From contig JAFGFR010000162.1 in assembly GCA_016930955.1 (NCBI GenBank), positions 1 through 7,477 on the forward strand: a DNA stretch of 7,477 nt, written 5' to 3'. Below the pieces are notes generated by a model that ran no database searches, had not been told where the DNA came from, and saw only the letters and a list, made by a program, of their open reading frames with translations. This DNA comes from Victivallales bacterium. Lineage in GTDB: Bacteria > Verrucomicrobiota > Lentisphaeria > Victivallales > JAADHT01. Positions 1 through 6,548 of this stretch are shown here, in pieces; position 1 is the stretch's first letter; each line of letters begins with the position of its first letter. The position numbers were made by a program, and so were the translations under genes.

Positions 1-1
1 C

Positions 2-334
2 GTGAAGCTCTATCTCGTGCTCGGCAACGCCGTGAGGACCAGCAGAAAGGCCGAGGTGGATGAAAAGACGGGCGCATTGAGGATCATCGAGCACGGCCCC
101 GGCGACGGCAAGGTGCTGGAATCCAGCGCAATGTTCGACCAACGCGAGGGCCTGGAAACTTGGGTGCCGTTCTTCTTCAGCCCCATATCATGGGATGGGA
201 TAGTGCAGCTCAGGGCCGCACACATGGGGATCACCACCGACCCGGGTTTCAGGGACAACATCCTCTTCCTGCTGTGCTCGGTCCCCACGGAAAGATACAA
301 GGGCATAATCGAGAACTACAGGAAAAAGAAGTAG
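2..334 (+). CDS. C-terminal fragment of an alpha/beta hydrolase, LCAT-like (5' end outside window)
   Basis: The frame is open to the left edge, so the GTG at position 2 is probably an internal Val codon and the gene begins upstream. The 110 visible residues match the end of the lecithin:cholesterol acyltransferase/lipase fold: a strand ending in Gly (VKLYLVLGNA, with V written as M if GTG is taken as start), a GPGDGKV turn whose Asp35 would be the catalytic acid, then Ser41-Ser42, and a late AAHMGIT with His74 as the catalytic base. The nucleophile Ser would lie upstream and cannot be seen. Members of this family move or hydrolyse acyl chains on lipids. The tail is basic (RKKK). The gene converges on the pseudokinase gene with 92 bases between stop codons. 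Family assignment rests on motif order only; another serine hydrolase family is possible. Confidence 0.55.
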   Translation: MKLYLVLGNAVRTSRKAEVDEKTGALRIIEHGPGDGKVLESSAMFDQREGLETWVPFFFSPISWDGIVQLRAAHMGITTDPGFRDNILFLLCSVPTERYKGIIENYRKKK

Positions 335-435
335 CCCGAGCCAATTTCAAAACCCCCCGTGGCCGCGGACCCTGCTGCCGACCAAAGAAAGGGTTGGGGC
401 GGGAGTTTTGAAATCGGCTCACCCGGCTACTTCTT
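326..435. terminator. Long imperfect inverted repeat between convergent genes, probable bidirectional terminator
   Basis: The left arm is 326-353 and the right arm 405-435. The core arms GAGCCAATTTCAAAAC (338-353) and GTTTTGAAATCGGCTC (405-420) pair at 15 of 16 positions. Pairing resumes outward with AAGAAGTAGCC (326-336) against GGCTACTTCTT (425-435), so both stop codons and both terminal Lys-Lys codons lie in the stem. The roughly 50-base loop is GC-rich and contains GTGGCCGCGG. There is no U-tract, so this is not a classical rho-independent terminator. Blocking read-through in both directions is inferred from its position. Confidence 0.5.
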
Positions 436-2196
436 GCCAGCTCGAGTATGGAACAGCCAGTTTGAGCCGCTGTACTCCTTGATCTCGCCGTTGACATAGA
501 GTACTATCCCATAGTCCCTGTGGACATCAGGCTTGGTCCACAGCATAGGCAGGTCACCTTCGGAAAACTCGCTGTACCCACCTTTATAGATGTAGTCGCA
601 AGTATCATCGGATATAGGCTTCCCGGGCTCTGAGGCAAGCCTCCCCGACGCAGGACTGACAAAAACCTGCGGCACCTCCAGAAAACCCCTGGCACGAAGC
701 ATGTCAAGCCCCTCAGCTCCGTCCTTCTCAGGATATTTGCCCTGAAACACATTCGCGTACATCTGAAGGGCCACAGATATCTGCTTGATGTTGTTCATAC
801 AGGCCCTTTTATGTTTTTCCGTCACCTCGGGGTCAACAGCCAACGTATCCGGCTCGACTACAGTATCCGGCACAACAGGCTTGGCCTCAAGGGGCTCAAC
901 CACGGCAGGCTCGACGGCAGGCTCTTCCACCGGCTCAGGAACTGCGGGAGGCACCACAGCCGCCGTTTTGTCGGCTGGTGGCTCTTTAACTACAACCTGC
1001 TCGACATCAATGGGGGCGGCCTCGACAATATCCGCAGGCTGTTTGGCTCCTTGGCTCCGCATGACAAACAGAACGACACCGATAAAGCACAATGCTGCGA
1101 ATGCAAGCGTGATAAAAAGTTTCTTCCCCGAGCCTGACGCTTCTGCCGACTCCTCTTTGCCGGTAGAGCGCTGGGCAGGAACACCCTGCGCCTCCGCAGA
1201 ATCCTTAGCAACAGAGACACCTTCTCCACACCGCAAGGCACTCTCGGGCCTCGGCTCGGTAACAGGCGCCTTCACCGCAGACATCGTGATCGCCTGCATC
1301 TTATAGCTCCTCGCTCCAGAACTAACAGCCTTGACCTTCTGAAGAGACGAAGGCTGACGCCCCTGCAACAAGGCTTCCAAGTCCCCGACCAGTTTCCCGA
1401 AGCTCTCATAGCGCCTAGACGCATCCTTATCGAGCATCTTGTCCAGCACCGACGAGCATTCCTGGGATACATCCTTGTTGCGGGTCTGGATCGCAGGATG
1501 CCTGGCCGAGACCTGGTTCTGTAGTATCTCCATGCGCGACCCGGAAGAGAAAGGGGGGGCGCCGCAAAGCAACTGGTAGAAGACTATCCCCAGGCAGTAC
1601 ATGTCCGAACGGAAGTCCAAATCCTCCCCCCTCGCCTGCTCCGGGCTCATATACACAGGGTCGCCTATCGCAAAACCCTCCAGCGTCAGCTTGTTGTCGT
1701 GAACCAATGATTTCGCCAAGTCAAAATCCGTGAGCATCGGCACATTCCCCTTGGCTATCAGAATCGCGTCCGGACATATATTCCTGTGCACTATACGCTG
1801 CTCACGCCAGGCATAGTCCAAAGCCTCCGCCAAAGATTTCAGCAGCTTTATGCTCTCCTTCTCGTCAAGACTCCCGCGATGCTCAAGATACTCCTCGAGA
1901 AGATAACCCTTCTCGTAGCCCGTCACTATATATTTCAACCCGTCGGACTCACCTGCGTCTAGCACAGGGAGAATATTGCGATGACGAAGCTTCTTGGCAA
2001 GTTCAGCGCCCTGCAGGAAACGCGCGGTCATCTCTTCGTCAGGAACAAGAGAAGAGGGAAGTATCCTGACCAAGACCTCATCGCCTCCGGGAACCTCCTT
2101 CGCAAGATAGACAGCAGTACCAAGAGCACACTTGCCCAATATCTTTTCAATCGTGTACCTGCCGCCTAAAACAAAATCCCTGTCCAGATCTTCCAA
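427..2196 (-). CDS. Membrane-anchored serine/threonine pseudokinase with extracytoplasmic pilin-like H-X9-NG domain
   Basis: 589 residues from a TTG start at 2196-2194, chosen because AGGAGG lies 5 bases upstream; in-frame ATGs further up (2280, 2565) have no good ribosome site and the second runs into ilvD. Residues 14-275 are a Hanks-type kinase fold: G21-K-C-A-L-G26 loop, HRN at 137-139, DFD at 157-159, SPE at 184-186, D198-M-Y-C-L-G in helix F. Catalytic positions are replaced: the VAIK Lys is Arg44, the helix-C Glu appears to be Gly63, the HRD Asp is Asn139, the following Lys and Asn are Cys141 and Ala144, and the DFG Gly is Asp159. The family's activity is therefore probably lost, although Asp157 and the fold remain. 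Residues 360-379 are one transmembrane helix, about 386-455 a Pro/Val/Glu stalk. Residues 461-580 resemble the tail of PVC pilin-like proteins (CMNNIKQISVALQMYANVFQ, then H559 with nine residues to N569-G570), here without a prepilin leader. Likely a cytoplasm-to-outside sensor or scaffold; the ligand is unknown. Confidence 0.8.
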   Translation of the reverse strand: MEDLDRDFVLGGRYTIEKILGKCALGTAVYLAKEVPGGDEVLVRILPSSLVPDEEMTARFLQGAELAKKLRHRNILPVLDAGESDGLKYIVTGYEKGYLLEEYLEHRGSLDEKESIKLLKSLAEALDYAWREQRIVHRNICPDAILIAKGNVPMLTDFDLAKSLVHDNKLTLEGFAIGDPVYMSPEQARGEDLDFRSDMYCLGIVFYQLLCGAPPFSSGSRMEILQNQVSARHPAIQTRNKDVSQECSSVLDKMLDKDASRRYESFGKLVGDLEALLQGRQPSSLQKVKAVSSGARSYKMQAITMSAVKAPVTEPRPESALRCGEGVSVAKDSAEAQGVPAQRSTGKEESAEASGSGKKLFITLAFAALCFIGVVLFVMRSQGAKQPADIVEAAPIDVEQVVVKEPPADKTAAVVPPAVPEPVEEPAVEPAVVEPLEAKPVVPDTVVEPDTLAVDPEVTEKHKRACMNNIKQISVALQMYANVFQGKYPEKDGAEGLDMLRARGFLEVPQVFVSPASGRLASEPGKPISDDTCDYIYKGGYSEFSEGDLPMLWTKPDVHRDYGIVLYVNGEIKEYSGSNWLFHTRAGKK

Positions 2197-2201
2197 TCCA
2201 G

Positions 2202-2207
2202 CCTCCT
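2202..2207 (-). promoter_or_regulatory. Shine-Dalgarno AGGAGG that decides the TTG start of the pseudokinase
   Basis: On the minus strand AGGAGG is followed by CTGGA and then TTG. The spacing of 5 bases and full anti-SD match make this the best start in the frame. The kinase fold begins about 13 residues later (GGRYTIEKIL), a normal N-terminal length for this family. Confidence 0.6.
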
Positions 2208-2239
2208 GTTTACTCTCCAGCAAAAAATTAAACCAAGTG

Positions 2240-2267
2240 AATCTAACCCCCCGAACAATTTTTTCAA
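2240..2267 (-). promoter_or_regulatory. Candidate promoter of the pseudokinase gene
   Basis: Reading the minus strand, TTGAAA (2267-2262) and TAGATT (2245-2240) are separated by 16 bases. Transcription would begin near 2233, giving a leader of about 37 bases before the TTG start. It would also leave the ATG at 2280 outside the transcript, which agrees with the start chosen. Prediction from consensus only. Confidence 0.35.
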
Positions 2268-2341
2268 GACCTGCATCCATACCCAAGAGCCACTCCTGCG
2301 AATTTCGCAAATATCTCACACAAAACTTGCGCCCCATAAAT

Positions 2342-2369
2342 TTGAATACTCGAAACTTAGATGTAGATT
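2342..2369 (+). promoter_or_regulatory. ilvD: Candidate promoter of ilvD
   Basis: TTGAAT (2342-2347) and TAGATT (2364-2369) are 16 bases apart, placing the start of transcription near 2376 and a leader of about 77 bases. The leader holds a short stem GCCCG (2381-2385) with CGGGC (2396-2400). No T-box sequence or branched-chain-codon leader peptide is visible. Weak consensus match. Confidence 0.27.
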
Positions 2370-2435
2370 GAGTGCCTTGAGCCCGAGCTGAAGCCCGGGC
2401 AGTCGAGCACCGCCGAGACAGACAGTAAATATCAA

Positions 2436-2448
2436 TTGACGAGGTCAA
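2436..2448 (+). promoter_or_regulatory. Perfect dyad overlapping the ilvD ribosome binding site
   Basis: TTGAC-GAG-GTCAA is a 5-3-5 perfect palindrome. Its centre and right half contain the GAGG Shine-Dalgarno (2441-2444), 8 bases from the ilvD ATG. It could be a small operator or a weak hairpin over the ribosome site, or chance; a 10-base dyad of this kind is not rare. Confidence 0.25.
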
Positions 2449-2452
2449 AAAG

Positions 2453-4123
2453 ATGAGAAGTGAAATCATGAAGCAGGGTATCGAGCGTGCTCCGCACAGG
2501 TCTCTGATGTATGCCACCGGGGTCAAGCGCGAGGATATGGGAAAACCTTTCGTGGCAGTCTGCAACTCCTACACCAATATCGTCCCGGGGCACTGCCACC
2601 TCGACAGAGTCGGGAAAATGGTCTGCGAGGAGATCAGAAAGGCCGGCGGCGTGCCATTCGAGTTCAACACCATGGCAATCTGCGACGGCATTGCCATGGG
2701 GCACTACGGGATGAAGTTCTCGTTGCCCAGCCGCGAGCTTATCGCCGACTGCGTCGAGTCAATGCTCATGGCGCACCCCTTCGACTCGATGATCTGCATA
2801 CCCAACTGCGACAAGATCATTCCAGGCATGCTTATGGCGACGATGCGCCTAAACATCCCCACGGTATTCGCCTCAGGCGGCCCCATGGCCGCAGGCAAAA
2901 AGGCCGACGGGTCGGCGTGCGACCTGATTTCGGTCTTCGAGGGTGTCGCCAAAGTCAAGGCAGGATCAATCTCCGAGGCTGAGCTGGAGGCTATCGAGAC
3001 TGTGAGCTGCCCAGGCCAGGGATCATGCTCCGGGATGTTTACCGCGAACAGCATGAACTGCCTCACCGAGGCTCTCGGTTTGGCCCTCCCGGGCAACGGG
3101 ACAATCATCGCCACAGACCCCGAGCGCGAAAACCTCTGGAAAGCCGCGGCACGGACAGCCGTGACCCTCGCCAAGGAAGCCGGCCCACTCCCTAAAGACA
3201 TCGCCACAGAGAAAGCATTCGCCAACGCCATCGTCCTCGATATGGCCATGGGTGGAAGCACAAACACCGTACTGCATACACTCGCAATTGCAAACGAGGC
3301 AGGTGTCAAACTCGACCTGCGCATGATCGACGTGATAAGCTCCAAGACACCCAACATCTGCAAGGTATCTCCCTCCAGCAACTTCCATATCGAGGACGTT
3401 GATGCCGTCGGCGGCATAGCGGCCATCATGAAGGAGATAGCCAAGGCCGGCATGCTGGACACCTCCGCCTTGACTGTCTCGGGCAAGACCATCGCCGAGG
3501 TAATCGAATCCGCCCCCGCCCCCGACGGGAAGGTCATAAAGACCATCGAGAACCCTTACAGCAAGGACGGCGGACTCGCAATCCTCTTCGGCAACCTCGC
3601 GCAAAAGGGCTCCGTGGTCAAAACCGCCGGCGTGTCACCATCCATGATGACGCACCGGGGACCGGCAGTCATCTTCGAAAGCCAGGAGGATGCCTGCAAG
3701 GGCATACTTGAAAAGAAAGTCAAGAAGGGAGATGTCGTGGTCATCCGCTACGAGGGACCCAAGGGAGGCCCCGGAATGCAGGAGATGCTCGCCCCGACAA
3801 GCTACATAATGGGACAGGGTCTCGGCGAACATGTCGGGCTGATAACCGACGGACGCTTCAGCGGCGGGACCCGCGGCGCGTGCATAGGCCATGTCAGCCC
3901 TGAGGCCGCCGCAGGAGGAAACATCGCACTCATCGAGGAAGGTGACATGATCACCATCGACATCCCCGGCAGGAAGGTCACTCTCGATGTTGATCAGGAG
4001 ACTCTGGACAAACGGGCATCGAGCCTCAACCCGCCAAAGAGGGACGGGCTCTCTGGATGGCTGAAGCGTTATGCGGCAATGGCCACCAGCGCAGACACCG
4101 GCGCCATTTTGTCAGCAGACTGA
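2453..4123 (+). CDS. ilvD: Dihydroxy-acid dehydratase (EC 4.2.1.9)
   Basis: 556 residues, the normal length for IlvD. The enzyme dehydrates 2,3-dihydroxy-isovalerate and 2,3-dihydroxy-3-methylvalerate to the 2-keto acids in valine, leucine and isoleucine synthesis in the cytoplasm, using an Fe-S cluster. Visible hallmarks: GIERAPHRSL at 9-18; FNTMAICDGIAMGHYGM at 71-87; IPNCDKIIPGM at 116-126 with ligand Cys119; SCPGQGSCSGMFTANSMNCL at 185-204 with Cys192; MAMGGSTNT at 264-272; and TDGRFSGGT at 465-473 with the catalytic-base Ser470. The first cluster region reads VPGHCHL (44-50), the PGH form seen in E. coli and archaeal-type enzymes, rather than the PCN form with its cysteine; Cys48 is nearby but offset. 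The ATG at 2453 has GAGG 8 bases upstream and gives the family's usual MRS N-terminus. No other ilv gene adjoins it. Edd, the related phosphogluconate dehydratase, is less likely given length and motifs. Confidence 0.96.
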   Translation: MRSEIMKQGIERAPHRSLMYATGVKREDMGKPFVAVCNSYTNIVPGHCHLDRVGKMVCEEIRKAGGVPFEFNTMAICDGIAMGHYGMKFSLPSRELIADCVESMLMAHPFDSMICIPNCDKIIPGMLMATMRLNIPTVFASGGPMAAGKKADGSACDLISVFEGVAKVKAGSISEAELEAIETVSCPGQGSCSGMFTANSMNCLTEALGLALPGNGTIIATDPERENLWKAAARTAVTLAKEAGPLPKDIATEKAFANAIVLDMAMGGSTNTVLHTLAIANEAGVKLDLRMIDVISSKTPNICKVSPSSNFHIEDVDAVGGIAAIMKEIAKAGMLDTSALTVSGKTIAEVIESAPAPDGKVIKTIENPYSKDGGLAILFGNLAQKGSVVKTAGVSPSMMTHRGPAVIFESQEDACKGILEKKVKKGDVVVIRYEGPKGGPGMQEMLAPTSYIMGQGLGEHVGLITDGRFSGGTRGACIGHVSPEAAAGGNIALIEEGDMITIDIPGRKVTLDVDQETLDKRASSLNPPKRDGLSGWLKRYAAMATSADTGAILSAD

Positions 4124-4182
4124 GAGGACTTTGCCGCGCCTGAGCTCCCAACACGGTTCACGCGGAGTTTTGAAACTGCCTC
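4124..4182 (+). terminator. Imperfect hairpin directly after ilvD, carrying a copy of the TTTCAAAAC-type motif
   Basis: Starting one base past the ilvD stop, GAGG (4124-4127), TTT (4130-4132) and CCGCG (4134-4138) can pair with CCTC (4179-4182), AAA (4173-4175) and CGCGG (4161-4165), around a 22-base loop. The right arm, GGAGTTTTGAAA (4164-4175), is identical to 402-413 in the repeat between the first two genes. No U-run follows. Terminator or mRNA 3'-end role is inferred from position. Confidence 0.4.
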
Positions 4183-4228
4183 TACTGCGGAAAGGCAAAT
4201 TCATTCGCGCCGCCATGGACAGAAGGTT

Positions 4229-4258
4229 TTGACTTTTAACAAAAACAGTGCATATTCT
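4229..4258 (+). promoter_or_regulatory. Candidate promoter of the lemA-mlaF-mlaD operon
   Basis: TTGACT (4229-4234) is followed after 18 bases by TATTCT (4253-4258), or after 16 bases by CATATT (4251-4256). Transcription would start near 4265 and leave a leader of about 68 bases containing an AT-rich TTTTATATATTTG tract. It lies in the only sizeable gap upstream of lemA. Confidence 0.45.
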
Positions 4259-4332
4259 TTACACAGACGCGCTTCAAACACGCTTTTATATATTTGTTTT
4301 GTCTCGGTAGTCTCAACAACTCGGAGTAGGCT

Positions 4333-4899
4333 ATGGTTGCTGTTATTCTGATCCTCCTGATCGGGATCCTGCTCTTCCCGGCAATCGTTGTGGCAATCAT
4401 CTACAACACGTTCATCTACAAACGCAACGTCGTCAAGACCGTGTTCTCAACCATTGACGTGCTGCTCAAGAAGCGCTTCGACCTCGTCCCTAATCTGGTC
4501 GAGACAGTCAAGGGCTACTCGAAGCACGAGCAAGCCGTGTTCACAAGGATTACCGAGCTCAGGAACCTGAACTCGTCGTCAAGCCTCAGCGACGACGAGA
4601 AGGTCCGCATGGACTCGGAAGTCCGCGGGGAACTCAGTAAAATCATGGCAGTAGTCGAGAACTACCCCGAGATCAAGGCAGACAAGCACTACCTCAACCT
4701 GCAGCACAACCTCACCGAGATCGAGGATCAGATTTCCGCGGCCCGAAGGGCATACAACGCAGCAGTCACAGACTTCAACAACTCATGCGAGATGTTCCCG
4801 TTCAATATCTTCGCATCAATTTTCGGATTCAAAACCAAGCAGCTCTTCCAGATAGACCACTCCCAGAGGGCCAATGTGAATGTCAACACAAATGCCTGA
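4333..4899 (+). CDS. lemA: LemA family membrane protein
   Basis: 188 residues, the family's usual size. Residues 3-25 form an N-terminal transmembrane helix, so the rest projects from the membrane as a helical bundle. Diagnostic segments are YNTFIYKRN (24-32), STIDVLLKKRFDLVPNLVE (39-57), VKGYSKHE (59-66), YLNLQHNLTEIEDQI (120-134) and RRAYNAAVTDFN (138-149) followed by FPFNIFASIFGF (155-166). GGAGTAGG lies just upstream of the ATG. The tail is Asn-rich (NVNVNTNA) and its last 20 bases overlap mlaF, so the two are translationally coupled. LemA's molecular role is not established; it is more often beside TPM-domain or HtpX-like genes, so the setting next to a lipid ABC transporter is noteworthy. 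Family identity is firm; function is not. Confidence 0.93.
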   Translation: MVAVILILLIGILLFPAIVVAIIYNTFIYKRNVVKTVFSTIDVLLKKRFDLVPNLVETVKGYSKHEQAVFTRITELRNLNSSSSLSDDEKVRMDSEVRGELSKIMAVVENYPEIKADKHYLNLQHNLTEIEDQISAARRAYNAAVTDFNNSCEMFPFNIFASIFGFKTKQLFQIDHSQRANVNVNTNA

Positions 4900-5656
4900 A
4901 AACAAAAAGACAGTCATCGAGGTCGAGAACCTCTCCGTCGGATACGACGGCAATGCAGTCCTGAAGGAATTGTCGTTCTCTGTGCGTGAAAGCGAGATAT
5001 TCGTCATCCTTGGCGGATCGGGGTGCGGCAAAAGCACCCTGCTCAAGCACATGATCGGCCTCTACGACCCCATCGGAGGGGACATCAGGATCAAGGGCCG
5101 CAGCATTGTCGCCTCGACCGAGGACGAGAAGGACGACATACTCAAGCAATTCGGTGTCCTATACCAGTCGTCCGCGCTATTCAGCTCGCTCACCTTGGCC
5201 GAGAATATCGCCGTGCCCCTCAAGGAGTTCACTTCTCTCTCCGACGAAGTGATATCTGCAATGGCATCCGTCAAGCTGAGCCTCGTGGGACTCGAAGGCT
5301 ACGAAAACTTCAGCCCATCCGAGATCAGCGGCGGAATGAAGAAACGCGCCGGCCTCGCAAGAGCAATGGCACTCGACCCCGAAATACTCTTCTTCGACGA
5401 GCCATCCGCAGGGCTGGACCCCATCTCCTCCGCAGACCTCGATAAACTCATCCTCGAACTCAGAGCCAAATACGGCACATCCATGGTCATCGTGACCCAC
5501 GAGCTCGACAGTATCTTCGCCATAGCAGACAGAGTAATCATGCTCGATAAAGCAAGCATGGGGATTATAGAGGAAGGCGACCCGAGGGAAATGAGAAAAA
5601 AATCACCCAACCCATGGGTCAGGGAATTCTTGAACCGGTCAGACTTGAAGGAATAA
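4880..5656 (+). CDS. mlaF: MlaF-type ABC transporter ATPase (phospholipid transport)
   Basis: 258-residue single nucleotide-binding domain. Walker A is GGSGCGKST at 45-53, the Q-loop Gln96, the signature ISGGM at 149-153 followed by KKRAGLARA, Walker B ILFFDEPSAGLDP at 169-181 with catalytic Glu174, and the switch His207. The stretch LYQSSALFSSLTLAENIAVP (94-113) and SGGMKKRAGLARA are typical of the MlaF/Mkl/TGD3 group rather than of amino acid or sugar importers. It would hydrolyse ATP on the cytoplasmic side to drive lipid movement through an MlaE permease, with mlaD just downstream. Start at 4880 has an AGAGG about 10 bases upstream (4865-4869) and overlaps lemA by 20 bases; an in-frame ATG at 4892 lacks a ribosome site. 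The C-terminus (NPWVREFLN) is the usual short tail. Confidence 0.92.
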   Translation: MSTQMPENKKTVIEVENLSVGYDGNAVLKELSFSVRESEIFVILGGSGCGKSTLLKHMIGLYDPIGGDIRIKGRSIVASTEDEKDDILKQFGVLYQSSALFSSLTLAENIAVPLKEFTSLSDEVISAMASVKLSLVGLEGYENFSPSEISGGMKKRAGLARAMALDPEILFFDEPSAGLDPISSADLDKLILELRAKYGTSMVIVTHELDSIFAIADRVIMLDKASMGIIEEGDPREMRKKSPNPWVREFLNRSDLKE

Positions 5657-5660
5657 AAAA

Positions 5661-6548
5661 ATGAGCAACTCGGGAAACAAATATAAAGTCGGCATGCTGG
5701 TATTCTTCTCCTTTCTGGCGCTGCTGTCGAGCCTGCTGTCACTGGGCATCACAAAATACTTCAGAAAAACATTCGAGTTCATGACCGTCGTCAACTCCTC
5801 AGTGCAGGGACTTGACAAGGGCGCCAAGGTCAAATTCAAGGGTGTCACAGTCGGCAGCGTAAGAAGCATAAAGATCGACTCCCACAGCGAAAGCAACAAC
5901 ATCTTCATATTCATGGAGTTCGACCCGAAGGCATTCATCGAGAGCTCCGCACCGTACTCCATCGAGGATGAAGATGACGACCACCCCGACCCGGAGATGA
6001 TTTTCAGGAAAAGCCTCGCACAATTCGTGGACAAGGGCCTCAGGTGTCAGCTCCAATACCTCGGCATCACCGGCAACCAGTACATCGAGATATCATATTT
6101 CGACCCGGCAAAACATCCCGTCAAAGAAATCACGCTTTTCCCGGGACACCCGCCATACCTGCCTTCCATCGAAAGCGCCTCTGTAACAAACATACTCGAA
6201 GAGGTCCAGGAGGCCGTAACCAAAATCGCAAAGATCGACTTCGAGAAGATTTCCGCTCAGATTGACGACTTCCTCTCCTCGGCAAACAAGCTCGTCAAGG
6301 ACAAGAATACCATCCAGACAATGCAGGACCTCAGGGAGATCAGCGCGAACCTCAAGCTGCTCACCTCCAGACTCAACCGCGCACTCGACGAAAAAAGAAT
6401 ATCCGAGATATCAGAAAAACTCGACGGCACAATCTCAAACATCAACCAGATGGTCATTTCCACCAGAGCACTCGTCGAATACCTCGAGAAAAACCCCGAA
6501 TCCGTCATCAGAGGCAAATCAGACAAACCCATCGTCGCGCCCAAATGA
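5661..6548 (+). CDS. mlaD: MCE-domain phospholipid-binding protein, MlaD-like
   Basis: 295 residues. Residues 11-30 are an N-terminal membrane anchor with no signal-peptidase site seen. The MCE domain spans about 39-147, with VQGLDKGAKVKFKGVTVGSV (48-67) and GLRCQLQYLGITGNQYIEI (126-144) as its first and last hallmarks. Between them lies an acidic insert, IEDEDDDHPDPE (101-112). PGHPPYLPS (161-169) leads into a long helical region (about 172-280), then EKNPESVIRGK (276-286), common near the end of MlaD/PqiB-like proteins. MCE proteins form hexameric rings that hold lipid between the membranes and dock on an MlaF-MlaE complex. The ATG lies 4 bases after the mlaF stop, with AAGGA (5648-5652) in the end of mlaF. 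E. coli MlaD is about 180 residues, so the helical extension is longer here and could form a short tube or needle. Confidence 0.9.
   Translation: MSNSGNKYKVGMLVFFSFLALLSSLLSLGITKYFRKTFEFMTVVNSSVQGLDKGAKVKFKGVTVGSVRSIKIDSHSESNNIFIFMEFDPKAFIESSAPYSIEDEDDDHPDPEMIFRKSLAQFVDKGLRCQLQYLGITGNQYIEISYFDPAKHPVKEITLFPGHPPYLPSIESASVTNILEEVQEAVTKIAKIDFEKISAQIDDFLSSANKLVKDKNTIQTMQDLREISANLKLLTSRLNRALDEKRISEISEKLDGTISNINQMVISTRALVEYLEKNPESVIRGKSDKPIVAPK

Noticed and set aside
249..497. Minus-strand frame across the gap between the first two genes
   Set aside because: It runs through the ends of two real genes and the inverted repeat, has no ribosome site and no recognisable domain.
785..1306. Ser/Thr/Gly-rich 173-residue frame on the plus strand
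   Set aside because: It is the antisense image of the Pro/Val/Glu stalk and transmembrane region of the pseudokinase; the low complexity arises from that repeat-like stretch.
2370..2452. T-box or attenuator leader controlling ilvD
   Set aside because: No T-box core sequence, no leader peptide rich in Ile, Leu or Val codons and no terminator/antiterminator pair is visible; only a 5-base stem at 2381-2400.
2197..2565. N-terminal extension of the pseudokinase frame to an ATG at 2565
   Set aside because: It overlaps the ilvD start by 113 bases, contains the likely promoters, lacks a ribosome site, and the residues look like translated intergenic DNA.
2704..3604. Long minus-strand frames of 280 and 193 residues within ilvD
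   Set aside because: Antisense shadows in GC-rich coding DNA; ilvD is certain and the shadow proteins show no family motifs.
5023..5500. Frames of 140 (+) and 107 (-) residues within mlaF
   Set aside because: Out-of-frame shadows of the ABC ATPase, whose Walker A, signature and Walker B motifs are intact in the chosen frame.
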